From Epilithonimonas xixisoli (lineage in GTDB: Bacteria > Bacteroidota > Bacteroidia > Flavobacteriales > Weeksellaceae): a DNA stretch of 64,000 bases. The notes under the pieces are model-generated. The model saw only the letters and a list, made by a program, of their open reading frames with translations, ran no database searches and was not told the DNA's origin. A program made the translations under genes and the position numbers. Within the stretch, counting starts at the first letter, position 1, and each line of letters starts with the position of its first letter. Below are positions 52,399-61,444 of this stretch, in pieces. The DNA lies in assembly GCF_004365655.1 (NCBI RefSeq), contig NZ_SOEO01000001.1:186001-250000 (forward strand), in the 5' to 3' direction.

Positions 52399-54006
52399 AT
52401 GAAAAAAATAAGGTTGTTTTCGATCATTACTTTAAGCTCTGCATTACTTTTGGTAAGCTGTGGAGGTGGTGGTAACACTAAAAAAGGTGGTGGAACAAAA
52501 GGGTTTGTAAGCAAGACCGGATGGAAACCAAACGAAAAAGATGGTTGGTTCTTCTCTGGCAAGCAACAAAAACCTAAAGCTTGGCCAGGAATGGTGTATG
52601 TGGAAGGCGGTACTTTTACCATGGGATTGGTAGAAGACAACGTAATGCACGACTGGAATAACACACCAAGAAGAATGCAGGTAAGTTCGTTCTTCATTGG
52701 AGATACAGAAATTACAAACTCAGAATACAGAGAATATACAACTTGGCTTAAGTTCGTATTCCCTTCTTCTGATCCTAGCTTCAAGCATATCTACTCAGGA
52801 TCTTTACCAGATACTTTGGTTTGGAATAATAAATTGTCTCGTAACGATTACGCAGAAACTTATTTCAGATCACCCGAGTTTGATTACTATCCAGTAGTTG
52901 GAGTTTCTTGGTTGCAGGCTACAAAATATTGTGACTGGTTGACTGAGAGAGCTAACGAAAGAGCCCTTATGAAACAAGGGGTGATAGCAAAAGATATCTA
53001 TTCTGGCGACAAAGCAGCGACTGCAGGTGCGACTTTCAATATGGATAAGTTCAAGTCTAATGATGCAGAACTTGATGCTTACGTGGATAAAGAAAAACTT
53101 CAGAAAAGAAGTGGTATCAAAACTTCCAACGAAAGAATTGCTGCAGCCAACAGAAATGCAGTTTCTGGAATTGTGGAAAAATTCAGACTTCCAACAGAAG
53201 TAGAGTGGGAATTTGCTGCACTTGGTCTTCAAAAACAAAGAGATTATAACAACTACCTTGGTAAATCTACTCAGATAGAAAGCATCAAAGGTAAAAAAGG
53301 TAGAAACCGTGGGATGTATCTTGAGAATTTCAAAATGGGACGTGGAGATTACTCTGGTGTTGCAGGCTGGAAAAACGACGGATCTCCAACTACGGCTGAT
53401 GTGAAACAATATCCTTCCAACGATCTAGGAATCTACGGAATGTATGGTAACGTTGCAGAATGGGTAGCGGATATCTACAGACCGATGATTGATGAAGAAT
53501 TCAGTGATTTCAATTATTTCAGAGGTAATGTTGTAGTACAGGCTGTGAAAAACGAAGATGGATCTTACAAAAAAGTAGGAAACATGGAAATCAAATATGA
53601 CACTCTTGCAGATGGTCGCTTGGTTTACAAAGGATTGCCAGGAGAATTTGAAAAGAAAGTTGTAGAAGATAACAGAAACTACAGAGATGGTGACTACCAA
53701 TCTTCTTTGGATGCAGGAGGAACGGCGCCAAGTGATAGTACAGAATACAATATGTACAACTCTGTGAAACCAACTTTCATTGTTGATAAAAGCGGAAACG
53801 TAGTTCTACAAAAATCTAAAAAACAAGCAACTTCCCAAATCAATGATTACAGTAGAGTAGTGAAGGGAGGTTCTTGGTTAGATTCAGCATATTGGTTGGA
53901 TCCAGGTCAAAGAAGATTCAAAAACCAAATGAAAGGTTACGGATGGATTGGTTTCCGTGTAGCACAAGATGCTAAGAACAACAAAACAAAACGTACAAAA
54001 AGATAA
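52399..54006 (+). CDS. gldJ: Gliding motility lipoprotein GldJ
   Basis: GldJ is an inner-leaflet-anchored lipoprotein needed to stabilise the type IX secretion motor (GldKLMN complex) and, in gliding species, cell movement. The 535-residue protein has signal MKKIRLFSIITLSSALLLVS with lipidated Cys21, a glycine-rich linker, and a formylglycine-generating-enzyme-like fold (MVYVEGGTFTMGLVED, then FRLPTEVEWEFAALG, then DYSRVVKGGSWLDSAYWLDPGQR). This fold without catalytic Cys is typical of GldJ/GldK. It is divergent from porU across a 157-bp region. Confidence 0.96.
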   Translation: MKKIRLFSIITLSSALLLVSCGGGGNTKKGGGTKGFVSKTGWKPNEKDGWFFSGKQQKPKAWPGMVYVEGGTFTMGLVEDNVMHDWNNTPRRMQVSSFFIGDTEITNSEYREYTTWLKFVFPSSDPSFKHIYSGSLPDTLVWNNKLSRNDYAETYFRSPEFDYYPVVGVSWLQATKYCDWLTERANERALMKQGVIAKDIYSGDKAATAGATFNMDKFKSNDAELDAYVDKEKLQKRSGIKTSNERIAAANRNAVSGIVEKFRLPTEVEWEFAALGLQKQRDYNNYLGKSTQIESIKGKKGRNRGMYLENFKMGRGDYSGVAGWKNDGSPTTADVKQYPSNDLGIYGMYGNVAEWVADIYRPMIDEEFSDFNYFRGNVVVQAVKNEDGSYKKVGNMEIKYDTLADGRLVYKGLPGEFEKKVVEDNRNYRDGDYQSSLDAGGTAPSDSTEYNMYNSVKPTFIVDKSGNVVLQKSKKQATSQINDYSRVVKGGSWLDSAYWLDPGQRRFKNQMKGYGWIGFRVAQDAKNNKTKRTKR

Positions 54007-54031
54007 TTCTCAAGTACGACAATTAATACAA

Positions 54032-54059
54032 AAACAGCAGAATTTCTGCTGTTTTTTTG
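54032..54059 (+). terminator. gldJ terminator
   Basis: AAACAGCAG (54032-54040) pairs with CTGCTGTTT (54046-54054) around AATTT, followed by T residues. The final T-rich stretch also supplies the TTTG of the putative murF promoter. Confidence 0.85.
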
Positions 54060-54088
54060 TTTCAAATCAACCCATTTGATTATTTTTG
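54057..54088 (+). promoter_or_regulatory. Putative murF promoter (near-leaderless)
   Basis: TTG at 54057-54059 and TATTTTTG at 54081-54088 are 21 nt apart. The murF ATG starts at 54093, so transcription would begin at or after the start codon unless another promoter is used. Confidence 0.4.
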
Positions 54089-54092
54089 AATT

Positions 54093-55364
54093 ATGAATAT
54101 AAGTGAATTTTATCCAATCTATCTGCAAAGCAAAAACGTTGTGATAGACAGCCGCAAAATAGAAGAAGGCAGTATTTTCTTTGCCTTCTCTGGAGAAAAT
54201 TATAACGCTGCGGAAAAAGCCAAAGAAGCGATTGAAAAAGGTGCATTGGCAGTGATTGTAGAAGATGAAAACTATTACGATCCGGAGAATCATATCTTTT
54301 ATGTTCCTTCAACGTTGATATTCTTACAACATCTATCCATATTACACAGAGATCAGCTTGATATTCCAATCATTGGTCTTACGGGAAGCAACGGGAAAAC
54401 TACAACCAAGGAATTGATCAGTACAGTTTTGTCCAGCAAGTTCAAAACGCAATTCACTTTTGGAAATCTTAACAACCATATCGGAGTTCCTTTGACTCTG
54501 CTTTCCATCAGAAAAGAACACGAGATTGCAGTCATAGAAATGGGTGCAAATCATCAGAAAGAAATCGAAATGCTTTGCGAAATTGCAAAGCCAAGCATTG
54601 GTTACATTACCAATTTTGGGAAAGCGCATCTTGAAGGTTTTGGCGGTTACGAAGGTGTAATCAAAGGTAAATCTGAATTGTATAATTATTTGATTCATAA
54701 CAATCAAACAATTTTGGTTAATGATAATGACGCCATTCAAAAAGAAAAAACCGAAAATTACGCTTCAAAAATAACATTCGGAACATCAAATTCTGATTAT
54801 CAATTTCAAGCAATCTTCAAAGATCATTTTGTTGGAATTAAATATAATGAAACCGAAATATTCTCCAATCTGACTGGAAAATATAATTATGATAATATCT
54901 CTGCCGCAATCGCTTTAGGATTACATTTCAATTTGAGTATCGATGAGATAAAGACGGCGATAGAGAATTACATCCCATCCAATATGCGTTCTCAGATTCA
55001 GAAAAAGGGAGAAAAAACTTTGGTTTTGGATACGTATAATGCCAATCCGAGCAGTATGCAAGTCTCTTTGGAAAACTTCAAAACATTCGAAGGTAGTAAA
55101 ATTGTTATCATTGGCGATATGCTGGAACTGGGCGAAGAAAGCCAGAAAGAACACCAGACGATTTTGGATTTTGCACAATCTTGTAATTTCGATGAGATCA
55201 TCACAGTTGGACCTCATTTCAAATCCGTTTATCCATCAGTTAATGCGTTTCTGAATACGTCAGAATTGATTGAAAGATTACAACTGATGCCAATCAAAGA
55301 AGAAAATATCTTGCTGAAAGCTTCCCGAGGAATTGCCTTGGAAAAGATTATCGAGTTTCTATAA
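54093..55364 (+). CDS. murF: UDP-N-acetylmuramoyl-tripeptide--D-alanyl-D-alanine ligase
   Basis: MurF adds D-Ala-D-Ala to UDP-MurNAc-tripeptide in the cytoplasm, the last soluble step of peptidoglycan precursor synthesis. The 423-residue protein is slightly shorter than the E. coli enzyme. Motifs: SRKIEEGSIFFAFSGENYNA (UDP-binding domain), IGLTGSNGKTTTKELI (ATP-binding P-loop, about residue 90-105), NHIGVPLTLLSIRKEHEIAVIEMGANHQKEIEML, and the C-terminal LDTYNANPSSMQVSLENF with GDMLELGEESQKEH. It follows gldJ after a terminator. Confidence 0.96.
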   Translation: MNISEFYPIYLQSKNVVIDSRKIEEGSIFFAFSGENYNAAEKAKEAIEKGALAVIVEDENYYDPENHIFYVPSTLIFLQHLSILHRDQLDIPIIGLTGSNGKTTTKELISTVLSSKFKTQFTFGNLNNHIGVPLTLLSIRKEHEIAVIEMGANHQKEIEMLCEIAKPSIGYITNFGKAHLEGFGGYEGVIKGKSELYNYLIHNNQTILVNDNDAIQKEKTENYASKITFGTSNSDYQFQAIFKDHFVGIKYNETEIFSNLTGKYNYDNISAAIALGLHFNLSIDEIKTAIENYIPSNMRSQIQKKGEKTLVLDTYNANPSSMQVSLENFKTFEGSKIVIIGDMLELGEESQKEHQTILDFAQSCNFDEIITVGPHFKSVYPSVNAFLNTSELIERLQLMPIKEENILLKASRGIALEKIIEFL

Positions 55365-55372
55365 AAAACAGC

Positions 55373-55400
55373 AAATCCTCAATTACGATTGAGGATTTTT
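55373..55400. terminator. Terminator between murF and the NUDIX gene
   Basis: AAATCCTCAAT (55373-55383) and ATTGAGGATTT (55388-55398) form an 11-bp stem around TACG. It spans the stop codon of the convergent NUDIX gene and carries T-runs on both strands. Confidence 0.8.
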
Positions 55401-55997
55401 ACTTTTAAAGTCATTAAGAATTAGCTTAATATTTTGGAAAGTTGAAGGCAAAATCTCGCTTTCTATTTCTTCCTCATTTTTCCATCCCACTTCGGTGATT
55501 CCTTCTTCTATTTGCGGTTTCGGTGTTCCGGTTCCGTTGTAGAACATCTCAAACCAATAAGTTGTTTTCAGGACTTTGTCGCCATTTCTTTCCGTGTAGA
55601 TGTGATAAGTTGAGTTGATGAAATCCTTCAGTTCCAGATCAAAAATCCCGCATTCTTCTTCCACTTCTCTAACGGCTGCAAGTTCTTTGGATTCGCCTTT
55701 TTCAATTTTCCCTTTCGGAAGATCCCATTTTCCCAAACGATGGATGAATAGGATTTTATTTTCAGGATTTAAAACAATACCACCGGCTGCCTCGATGTTT
55801 CTGAAGAAACTTTTGAAGTCTGCCCACAATTGCTCAATGTCATTATGATAAATATTCAAGCCTTGCGATGCCGTATTCGTCAGTAGATCTACCGCAAATT
55901 CAAAGCTATGCGTTCCATCGTAATTCAATGTTTTAGGGCTGTCTTGAGGCTCTTGGCTCAAAACTATTTTTTTTTCATTGATAAAAACTTTATACAT
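55383..55997 (-). CDS. NUDIX hydrolase
   Basis: A 204-residue NUDIX-family pyrophosphohydrolase. The Nudix box is GKIEKGESKELAAVREVEEECGI (G-5x-E-7x-REVEEE) near residue 115, preceded by ILFIHRLGKWDLPKG. The N-terminal region (about residues 1-90) is longer than a bare Nudix domain, as in related Bacteroidota proteins, and has no separate motif I can identify. The final codons lie in the terminator shared with murF. Substrates of such proteins vary (nucleoside diphosphates, diadenosine polyphosphates) and are not predicted here. Confidence 0.92.
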   Translation of the reverse strand: MYKVFINEKKIVLSQEPQDSPKTLNYDGTHSFEFAVDLLTNTASQGLNIYHNDIEQLWADFKSFFRNIEAAGGIVLNPENKILFIHRLGKWDLPKGKIEKGESKELAAVREVEEECGIFDLELKDFINSTYHIYTERNGDKVLKTTYWFEMFYNGTGTPKPQIEEGITEVGWKNEEEIESEILPSTFQNIKLILNDFKSKNPQS

Positions 55998-56034
55998 TTG
56001 TACGGCTTTTGATATAAATACAAAAATATAAAAA

Positions 56035-56421
56035 ATGAATTTAGAAGGACGAAAAATTATAGTAAATAAATCTTCATCAGAATTGGCAGGAATGCTGAAA
56101 AATCCAGAAGATTACAAAGATCTAATGCCAGATGGTCTTCAGAAGTTTGAAACCAGCGCGGACGGATTCAAATTTGGATTGAAGGGAATGCCGGAAATTG
56201 CGTTGAAGATTGATAATGTGTCTGATAAAGAAGTCGTTCTGAAATCTGCTAGCTCAAGCTTGGATTTTGCTTTGACAGGAACAATGAATCCTTTGAATGA
56301 AAGTCAAACCGAAGTTCAGTTGTTATTTGAAGGGAAATTCAATCCTTTTATCAAAATGATGGTGGAAAAACCACTTCAAAATTTCATCAATTCTTTGACA
56401 GACAAGATTGAGCAACTGTAG
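56035..56421 (+). CDS. SRPBCC-family protein
   Basis: A 128-residue protein starting MNLEGRKIIVNKSSSELAGML. The START-like (SRPBCC) pattern of an N-terminal strand-helix-helix followed by an antiparallel sheet and a long C-terminal helix (LFEGKFNPFIKMMVEKPLQNFINSLTDKIEQL) is clear. Hydrophobic-ligand binding is the fold's usual role; no enzymatic residues are evident. In related genomes, from memory, an orotate phosphoribosyltransferase gene sits beside this pair; it is not here. A hairpin terminator follows. Confidence 0.75.
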   Translation: MNLEGRKIIVNKSSSELAGMLKNPEDYKDLMPDGLQKFETSADGFKFGLKGMPEIALKIDNVSDKEVVLKSASSSLDFALTGTMNPLNESQTEVQLLFEGKFNPFIKMMVEKPLQNFINSLTDKIEQL

Positions 56422-56447
56422 AATTTGAATTTACAATCTTAAATACT

Positions 56448-56484
56448 AAACCTTTTAGAGTTCAAAATTCTGAAAGGGTTTTTC
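56448..56484 (+). terminator. Terminator after the SRPBCC gene
   Basis: AAACCTTTTAGA (56448-56459) pairs imperfectly with TCTGAAAGGGTTT (56469-56481) and is followed by T. Sequence resembles 28190-28227. Confidence 0.7.
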
Positions 56485-56528
56485 GTTATATTAAATCCAA
56501 TTTATTATTTTTATTGAAAACTTAAACG

Positions 56529-57047
56529 ATGAAAACCATTAATGAGATTTTAATTTGGGGTATTATTTCAGTAATAGTAATGTTTTTATTAAATGTTTTA
56601 CTTGAAAATATATTACCAAGAACATTTAATTTTTGGATTTATGATTCGCTTTCAAGTCTAATAATTTCTTTGGTTCTGATAATTTTGTTTTTGATATTAA
56701 AGAAAGAGTGTGCTGGATTTGAATTGTTTCTAAGATATTCTTTCGCTAATTTTCTAATTATTACAGTTTATAACTTTGTGTATGCACTTAAAATTAGCTT
56801 TGACGAAGTGAGATTTTGTGTACAAGAAAAAATATCTAATGAACAGCTTTATCAAGCCTGTTTTGCTTCCAACTTTTTGGTTTTTATTTCCACACTTTTC
56901 TTTTTGATTCTATTTAAAGAAAAAAATGTGACAGTTTTTACTAAAAATTCTGTGATTTATATGATAATGGTTTTGATTCTGATATTGGTTTTTAGAGCTC
57001 AGGTTTTGTTTGCAAAAACAATTGATTCTATTCTGACTATCTTATAA
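56529..57047 (+). CDS. Membrane protein, function unknown
   Basis: A 172-residue protein starting MKTINEILIWGIISVIVMFL with four to five hydrophobic helices (residues about 8-28; 42-60; 70-92; 113-127; 142-166). It has a Cys-containing external loop (RFCVQEKISNEQLYQACFAS). No family is recognised. It has an AT-rich composition compared with anmK and murF. It ends 5 bp before the convergent anmK gene. Confidence 0.62.
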   Translation: MKTINEILIWGIISVIVMFLLNVLLENILPRTFNFWIYDSLSSLIISLVLIILFLILKKECAGFELFLRYSFANFLIITVYNFVYALKISFDEVRFCVQEKISNEQLYQACFASNFLVFISTLFFLILFKEKNVTVFTKNSVIYMIMVLILILVFRAQVLFAKTIDSILTIL

Positions 57048-57052
57048 ACTAA

Positions 57053-58102
57053 TTAGCAAATCAATCCGGACGAGTGATCCGTCAGACTTCCGGTTGCTGA
57101 TGACAAAACATTATTGAGATTCTGTAATCTCAAAACGCCCATAAAAGCAAAAATCAAAGCTTCTTTATATTCAATGATTTCTCTCGCGGGAATTTGGATT
57201 TCGGTTTTGGTCTTTGCTTTTATTTTTTCAATGAGATAGCTGTTGTAAGCTCCCCCGCCGGTTATCAATACATTTTTAATTTCAAATTCTTCCAATATTT
57301 TCGCAATCTGAACTGCAGAATGTTCGGTGAAAGTTGCCAAGAGATTTTCCGACTTTTGATTTTTCATCAATGGTAAAACTTGAGAATTAATCCATTCGAT
57401 TCCCAAAGATTTCGGTGCTTTTTCTTGATAGAAATTTAATTGATTCAATTCATTTAAAAGTTCGTAATCGATAATTCCAGATCTTGCCAAATCGCCATTT
57501 TCATCATACTTCTTTCCGAGTTTTAAAGCCAAATCATTAAGGATAATGTTGACTGGACAAATGTCAAATGCAATTCGTTTCCCATCTCGTTTCAAAGAAA
57601 TGTTGGAAAATCCACCAAGATTGAGACAAGCATCAAACTCATTAAACAATAACTCATCACCAATTGGAACCAACGGCGCGCCGTTTCCGCCAAGCAAAAC
57701 ATCTTGACTTCGGAAATCGTAAACGACGGTTTTATTGGTCTTAATTCTAATTGCTCGTCCATCACCAATCTGCAACGTGAATTTGTTTTTTGGTTGATGA
57801 AAAACTGTGTGTCCGTGTGAGGAAATTAAATCTAAATTGCTGATACTATTTTTAATGATAAATTCTTGCGTTTTCTCGCCAAGGTAAAATCCATAATCGG
57901 AATTGAGTTGCAATAGTCTTTCGCTGGAAAAGTGGATGGCATTTTTCAAATCATCTTCCCAATTAGTGGAGTAGGCGATGGTTTCGCATTTCAGAATCTC
58001 AAAAGTCCAATTGGAATTGTCCCTTGTGAATCTGGAATAACAAATATCCAAACCGTCCAGACTGGTTCCAGACATCAAACCGATGGCGTAAAAAGTTGAC
58101 AT
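57053..58102 (-). CDS. anmK: Anhydro-N-acetylmuramic acid kinase
   Basis: AnmK converts anhMurNAc released by peptidoglycan turnover to MurNAc-6-phosphate, feeding recycling. The 349-residue protein starts MSTFYAIGLMSGTSLDGLDI, the family signature, and has SSHGHTVFHQP, VVYDFRSQDVLLGGNGAPLVPIGD (with conserved Asp), ACLNLGGFSNIS, and the C-terminal VLITGGGAYNSYLIEKIK. Near the end, the LSSATGSLTDHSSGLIC is also conserved. The next gene upstream is lptC, 58 bp away in the same direction. Confidence 0.95.
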   Translation of the reverse strand: MSTFYAIGLMSGTSLDGLDICYSRFTRDNSNWTFEILKCETIAYSTNWEDDLKNAIHFSSERLLQLNSDYGFYLGEKTQEFIIKNSISNLDLISSHGHTVFHQPKNKFTLQIGDGRAIRIKTNKTVVYDFRSQDVLLGGNGAPLVPIGDELLFNEFDACLNLGGFSNISLKRDGKRIAFDICPVNIILNDLALKLGKKYDENGDLARSGIIDYELLNELNQLNFYQEKAPKSLGIEWINSQVLPLMKNQKSENLLATFTEHSAVQIAKILEEFEIKNVLITGGGAYNSYLIEKIKAKTKTEIQIPAREIIEYKEALIFAFMGVLRLQNLNNVLSSATGSLTDHSSGLIC

Positions 58103-58160
58103 AATAAAAAGTATTTATCGAATATCTAAATTCTAATCTCTAACTTCTAAAATCTAAAAA

Positions 58161-58757
58161 TTACTTGCTTGTCGCAGGCAAATTGGTAGAATTGAAACTT
58201 CCGGAATTGTTGAAGAAAGTATATTCTGAAAAGTCGTCTTTGGCAACCATTCCGTGTGCACCAACCAAAATATTGCCGTCTTTGTCCGAAACGAAAACGG
58301 TGTCTTTGGTGTACATTTTTTTATTTCGCTTGTCCCAATTGATGGTTTCGGTGACGAAAGTTTGTCCTTCTGTCGTGATGATCTTTACTCGGCCTTTTGC
58401 AAAATATGAATCTCTTTTGATATTATTTTTAGCATATTTTGCCCAGACTTTCCCAGGAACTTTCGGATTTTTTTTGTCGAAGAATTCCAGATAGATTCCT
58501 TTTTTCGCTTCCACGTAAGGCGAATCTATCAACTCGTAACTTTCCAGCAATGGTGCTTTGAATCTTACTTTCACCACGCCAGAATCTCTCTGGATGATAT
58601 TTGCGTTGTGAATGATTTGTGAAGCGAAATTGGTTTTCTTTCCCTTGTTTACTTTCGTCATATCTTCTTCACAAGACTGCATAAGAAAAAACATCAGCAA
58701 CAAAAAGAATTGTTGTGATGTTTTTAAATTAAATATTTTGAAACAATAATCTTTCAT
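58161..58757 (-). CDS. lptC: LPS export periplasmic protein LptC
   Basis: LptC receives LPS from the LptB2FG transporter and passes it to LptA. The 198-residue protein has an N-terminal membrane/lipid anchor (FFLLLMFFLMQSC; a possible lipobox at Cys29), followed by the LptC beta-jellyroll: ASQIIHNANIIQRDSGVVKVRFKAPLLE, EAKKGIYLEFFD, FAKGRVKIITTEGQTFVTETINWDKRNKKMYT. Gene order OMP, LptC in the same direction is seen in other flavobacteria. The lipoprotein-like anchor differs from the transmembrane anchor of E. coli LptC. Confidence 0.88.
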   Translation of the reverse strand: MKDYCFKIFNLKTSQQFFLLLMFFLMQSCEEDMTKVNKGKKTNFASQIIHNANIIQRDSGVVKVRFKAPLLESYELIDSPYVEAKKGIYLEFFDKKNPKVPGKVWAKYAKNNIKRDSYFAKGRVKIITTEGQTFVTETINWDKRNKKMYTKDTVFVSDKDGNILVGAHGMVAKDDFSEYTFFNNSGSFNSTNLPATSK

Positions 58758-58778
58758 TAGATTATCAATGTTCGGTTC

Positions 58779-60053
58779 TTAGTTGTATAGTTTCTTGTTA
58801 AACCATTTGTCTGCAAAATTCACACCTATTCTTAGATTGATGAAGTTTTGGCGGATCATATTGTTCTCCAAAGTTCCTCTTTTTCCAACTTCCAGTCCAA
58901 TATCCAAACTGTTCATACGGTTGATAACGCTCTTTTGGAAAGGAAGCGTAACGCCCGCTGTGATTGCCATTTTGTTGATATTCGTCCCGTTGAGTTGCAG
59001 ATTTCCTTTTTCGTAGTAAGCACCATAACGGTAAATCACTCTAGAAAAATAAGAACGGAAGTTGTTGAAGTTTGGCAAGTACCAACCTCCCACAGAATAT
59101 CTGTAAGAATCCTGGTAATAGAATGGCTGACCAAGGAAATTGATGTTTTCTCCTTTTTTATAATCCACCTGAGTTCCTAAAAACCATTTGGTGTCTTTGC
59201 CATATCCAACCCCGATAGAAGCTTCTTGTGGTAAGAATTTTTTATCAAAATTAGATTGCTGTTCTACTATGTTTTCGTAAGCTTTCTGTTCTCCTACAAG
59301 ATAATAGTACGTACTGTTGGTGTACATACTTTTCAAATTTCCGCTGTTGCCAATCGTGTAAGTTGCTCCAAACGTCAATTTGCGGTCATTCGCCAATTTC
59401 TTTTGATAAGTTGTTCCCAGCGTGAAATTGAAAGCTTTTACCCTGTAACTGTTAGCATATCCACTGATTAATTCGGCACCTGTAAAAGCTACTTCCTCAA
59501 TATCCTGAACTTTTCCAAAATAGAAGTTGGATCTCAAACCTACAGCAAACTCTGTATTGATTTGATAAGAAAGCGCCGCTTGAATAGTGTTCAAAGAACC
59601 TTCACCACGGAAATTGTGAACTTCCGTTGTTTCGCTGTTCAAAGCTTTGCTGGTTACGATGTCATAACTTTTGGAACTGTATGGCTGGAATCCCATTCCA
59701 AATTTTACCCTTTTGGAAATCGGAAAAGCAATACTGATATTTGAAACATAGGTAGAATGTTTTTTCGAATCAATATTATTAAAGTCAGACTTGTAATAAT
59801 TATTCTCATTCGTGCCTTCAACTTTCAGTGTGGTAAGTTCTAAGTTGGTATTAGCAGCTGGATTTCGGAAATTGAAACTGTTGTTAAAATCCCAAATATA
59901 AGCCGTAGAGATGCCTCCCATAGAATTGATCTCAACTGTATTATCATATTTCACATCTCCAATCCCATAAGCGCCGTACGGTGAGTTTCCAATACTTTGC
60001 GCATTAAGGAAATATCCTGCAACCAATGATGATAAAACAAAAATTCTTTTCAT
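58779..60053 (-). CDS. Outer-membrane beta-barrel protein, conserved in Flavobacteriia
   Basis: A 424-residue outer-membrane protein with a signal peptide (MKRIFVLSSLVAGYFLNAQS). The mature start SIGNSPYGAYGIGDVKYDNT and the repeated aromatic alternate-residue strands (VKFGMGFQPYSSKSYDIV, EFAVGLRSNFYFGKV, YSVGGWYLPNFNNFRSYFSRV) indicate a FadL-like barrel. The ATG at 60053 is preferred over 60092, which would extend the signal with a hydrophilic stretch. It is 22 bp upstream of lptC and probably in one transcript with it. A specific function is not known. Confidence 0.8.
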   Translation of the reverse strand: MKRIFVLSSLVAGYFLNAQSIGNSPYGAYGIGDVKYDNTVEINSMGGISTAYIWDFNNSFNFRNPAANTNLELTTLKVEGTNENNYYKSDFNNIDSKKHSTYVSNISIAFPISKRVKFGMGFQPYSSKSYDIVTSKALNSETTEVHNFRGEGSLNTIQAALSYQINTEFAVGLRSNFYFGKVQDIEEVAFTGAELISGYANSYRVKAFNFTLGTTYQKKLANDRKLTFGATYTIGNSGNLKSMYTNSTYYYLVGEQKAYENIVEQQSNFDKKFLPQEASIGVGYGKDTKWFLGTQVDYKKGENINFLGQPFYYQDSYRYSVGGWYLPNFNNFRSYFSRVIYRYGAYYEKGNLQLNGTNINKMAITAGVTLPFQKSVINRMNSLDIGLEVGKRGTLENNMIRQNFINLRIGVNFADKWFNKKLYN

Positions 60054-60337
60054 AAATTGATATTGATTGTTTTTTTTAAAGTCAATTGTCATCGCTCAAA
60101 CGCCAGCTGTGGTTTAATAATTGGATTTTAGCGACTTTTTCCTTTAAAATTTCAATCCGCAAATATCTTAATTAATAATGAATTGCAAAAATATATTTCG
60201 GTTAAAGTTTGTTAAGGGATGGGCATTATAACTTGAAACTGAACGTTGGAATATTTGATATATTTTTCAAGAACTTAAAAATTGAAATCTTCCATCATCA
60301 GACATCCAACTTCCTGCTTTTTTCTATCTTTGTCATT

Positions 60338-61444
60338 ATGAAATGGGAACAGATTATCGGTCAGCAATCCGTAAAGAATCTTTTGAAAGACAGCATCCGG
60401 GATTCCAGAGTCGGGCATGCGCAACTTTTCGTAGGCGAAGAAGGCTTTGGCGTTTTACCTTTGGCTTTGGCAATGGCTCAGGAGATTTTCGAGAAAGAGA
60501 ATCCAGCTTCTGCTCATAAAATTGAGAATTTGAACCACCTCGATTTGCATTTCAGTTTTCCGGTTTTTACAGAGAAAAACGTATCGTTGAGCAAACGTTT
60601 TTTCGATAATTTCAGAGAGATGGTTCTGCAAAATCCATATGCATCATTCGATGATTGGACGAGTTTCTTGGAATCGGAAAACAAACAGTTTTTCATTTCT
60701 GCAGACGAGGCAGAGGATATTGGACAACGATTCACACTCAAAAGTTTCGAAGGTGGAAGCAAGATTCTCATCGTTTGGCGAGCTGACAAAATGAATGATG
60801 CGGCTGCCAACAAAATCCTGAAATTCCTGGAAGAACCACCGAAAAATACCTATATTATTCTTTGTGCACCAAGCACCAATGATATTCTGCCAACCATCTT
60901 GTCCCGATGTCAGTTGGTTAATATTCCGAGAATCAATGACGAAGATATACTCAAGAGCCTGCAAAATGTAGAAGCGGCAAAGGAAATAGCGTACGAATCT
61001 CAGGGCGATTGGAATCTTGCAAAATCATTATCAGAAAACAATGTAGTGACATCTGAGTTCGAAACCTTATTTATACAATGGGTTCGGAATGCCTTCCAAG
61101 CGAAAAAGAAACCCGAAGTTCTGCGAGAAATTGTAAAATGGGCGCGCCAAATCTCAGAATGGAATCGTGAGAAGCAAATGAAATTCCTCAATTATTGTAT
61201 TGAGATTTTCCGTTTGGCAATGCTTCAGAATTATGGTAATGATAATTTGGTTTACAAAAAACTGAGTGAAGGGAATTTCAACTGGTCAGCATTTTCAAAA
61301 TTTATTCACGGAGCCAATATCGTTTCCATTGTTGAAGAAATCACCGATGCTTCTTACCATATTTCCCGAAATGCAAATTCCAAAATCGTTTTGACAGATA
61401 TGGGGATTAAATTAACGAGATATATTCATAAGGCTTCGAGTTGA
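60338..61444 (+). CDS. holB: DNA polymerase III subunit delta'
   Basis: Delta' is a clamp-loader subunit that helps place the beta clamp on DNA. The 368-residue protein starts MKWEQIIGQQSVKNLLKDSI. AAA+ features are GHAQLFVGEEGFGVLPLALAMAQ (degenerate P-loop without the catalytic Lys, as in other delta' proteins), KMNDAAANKILKFLEEPPKNTYIILCAPSTNDILPTILSRCQ (sensor 1 and SRC motif), and VNIPRINDEDILKSL. The C-terminal collar domain follows. The start at 60338 is favoured because the upstream extension has a hydrophobic, non-homologous sequence. Confidence 0.93.
   Translation: MKWEQIIGQQSVKNLLKDSIRDSRVGHAQLFVGEEGFGVLPLALAMAQEIFEKENPASAHKIENLNHLDLHFSFPVFTEKNVSLSKRFFDNFREMVLQNPYASFDDWTSFLESENKQFFISADEAEDIGQRFTLKSFEGGSKILIVWRADKMNDAAANKILKFLEEPPKNTYIILCAPSTNDILPTILSRCQLVNIPRINDEDILKSLQNVEAAKEIAYESQGDWNLAKSLSENNVVTSEFETLFIQWVRNAFQAKKKPEVLREIVKWARQISEWNREKQMKFLNYCIEIFRLAMLQNYGNDNLVYKKLSEGNFNWSAFSKFIHGANIVSIVEEITDASYHISRNANSKIVLTDMGIKLTRYIHKASS

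Noticed and set aside
60338-61444. Interpretation of holB as a full ATPase subunit (gamma/tau-like)
   Set aside because: The P-loop lacks the conserved Lys (GEEGFGVLP), and the length and C-terminal region match delta', so no ATPase role is claimed.
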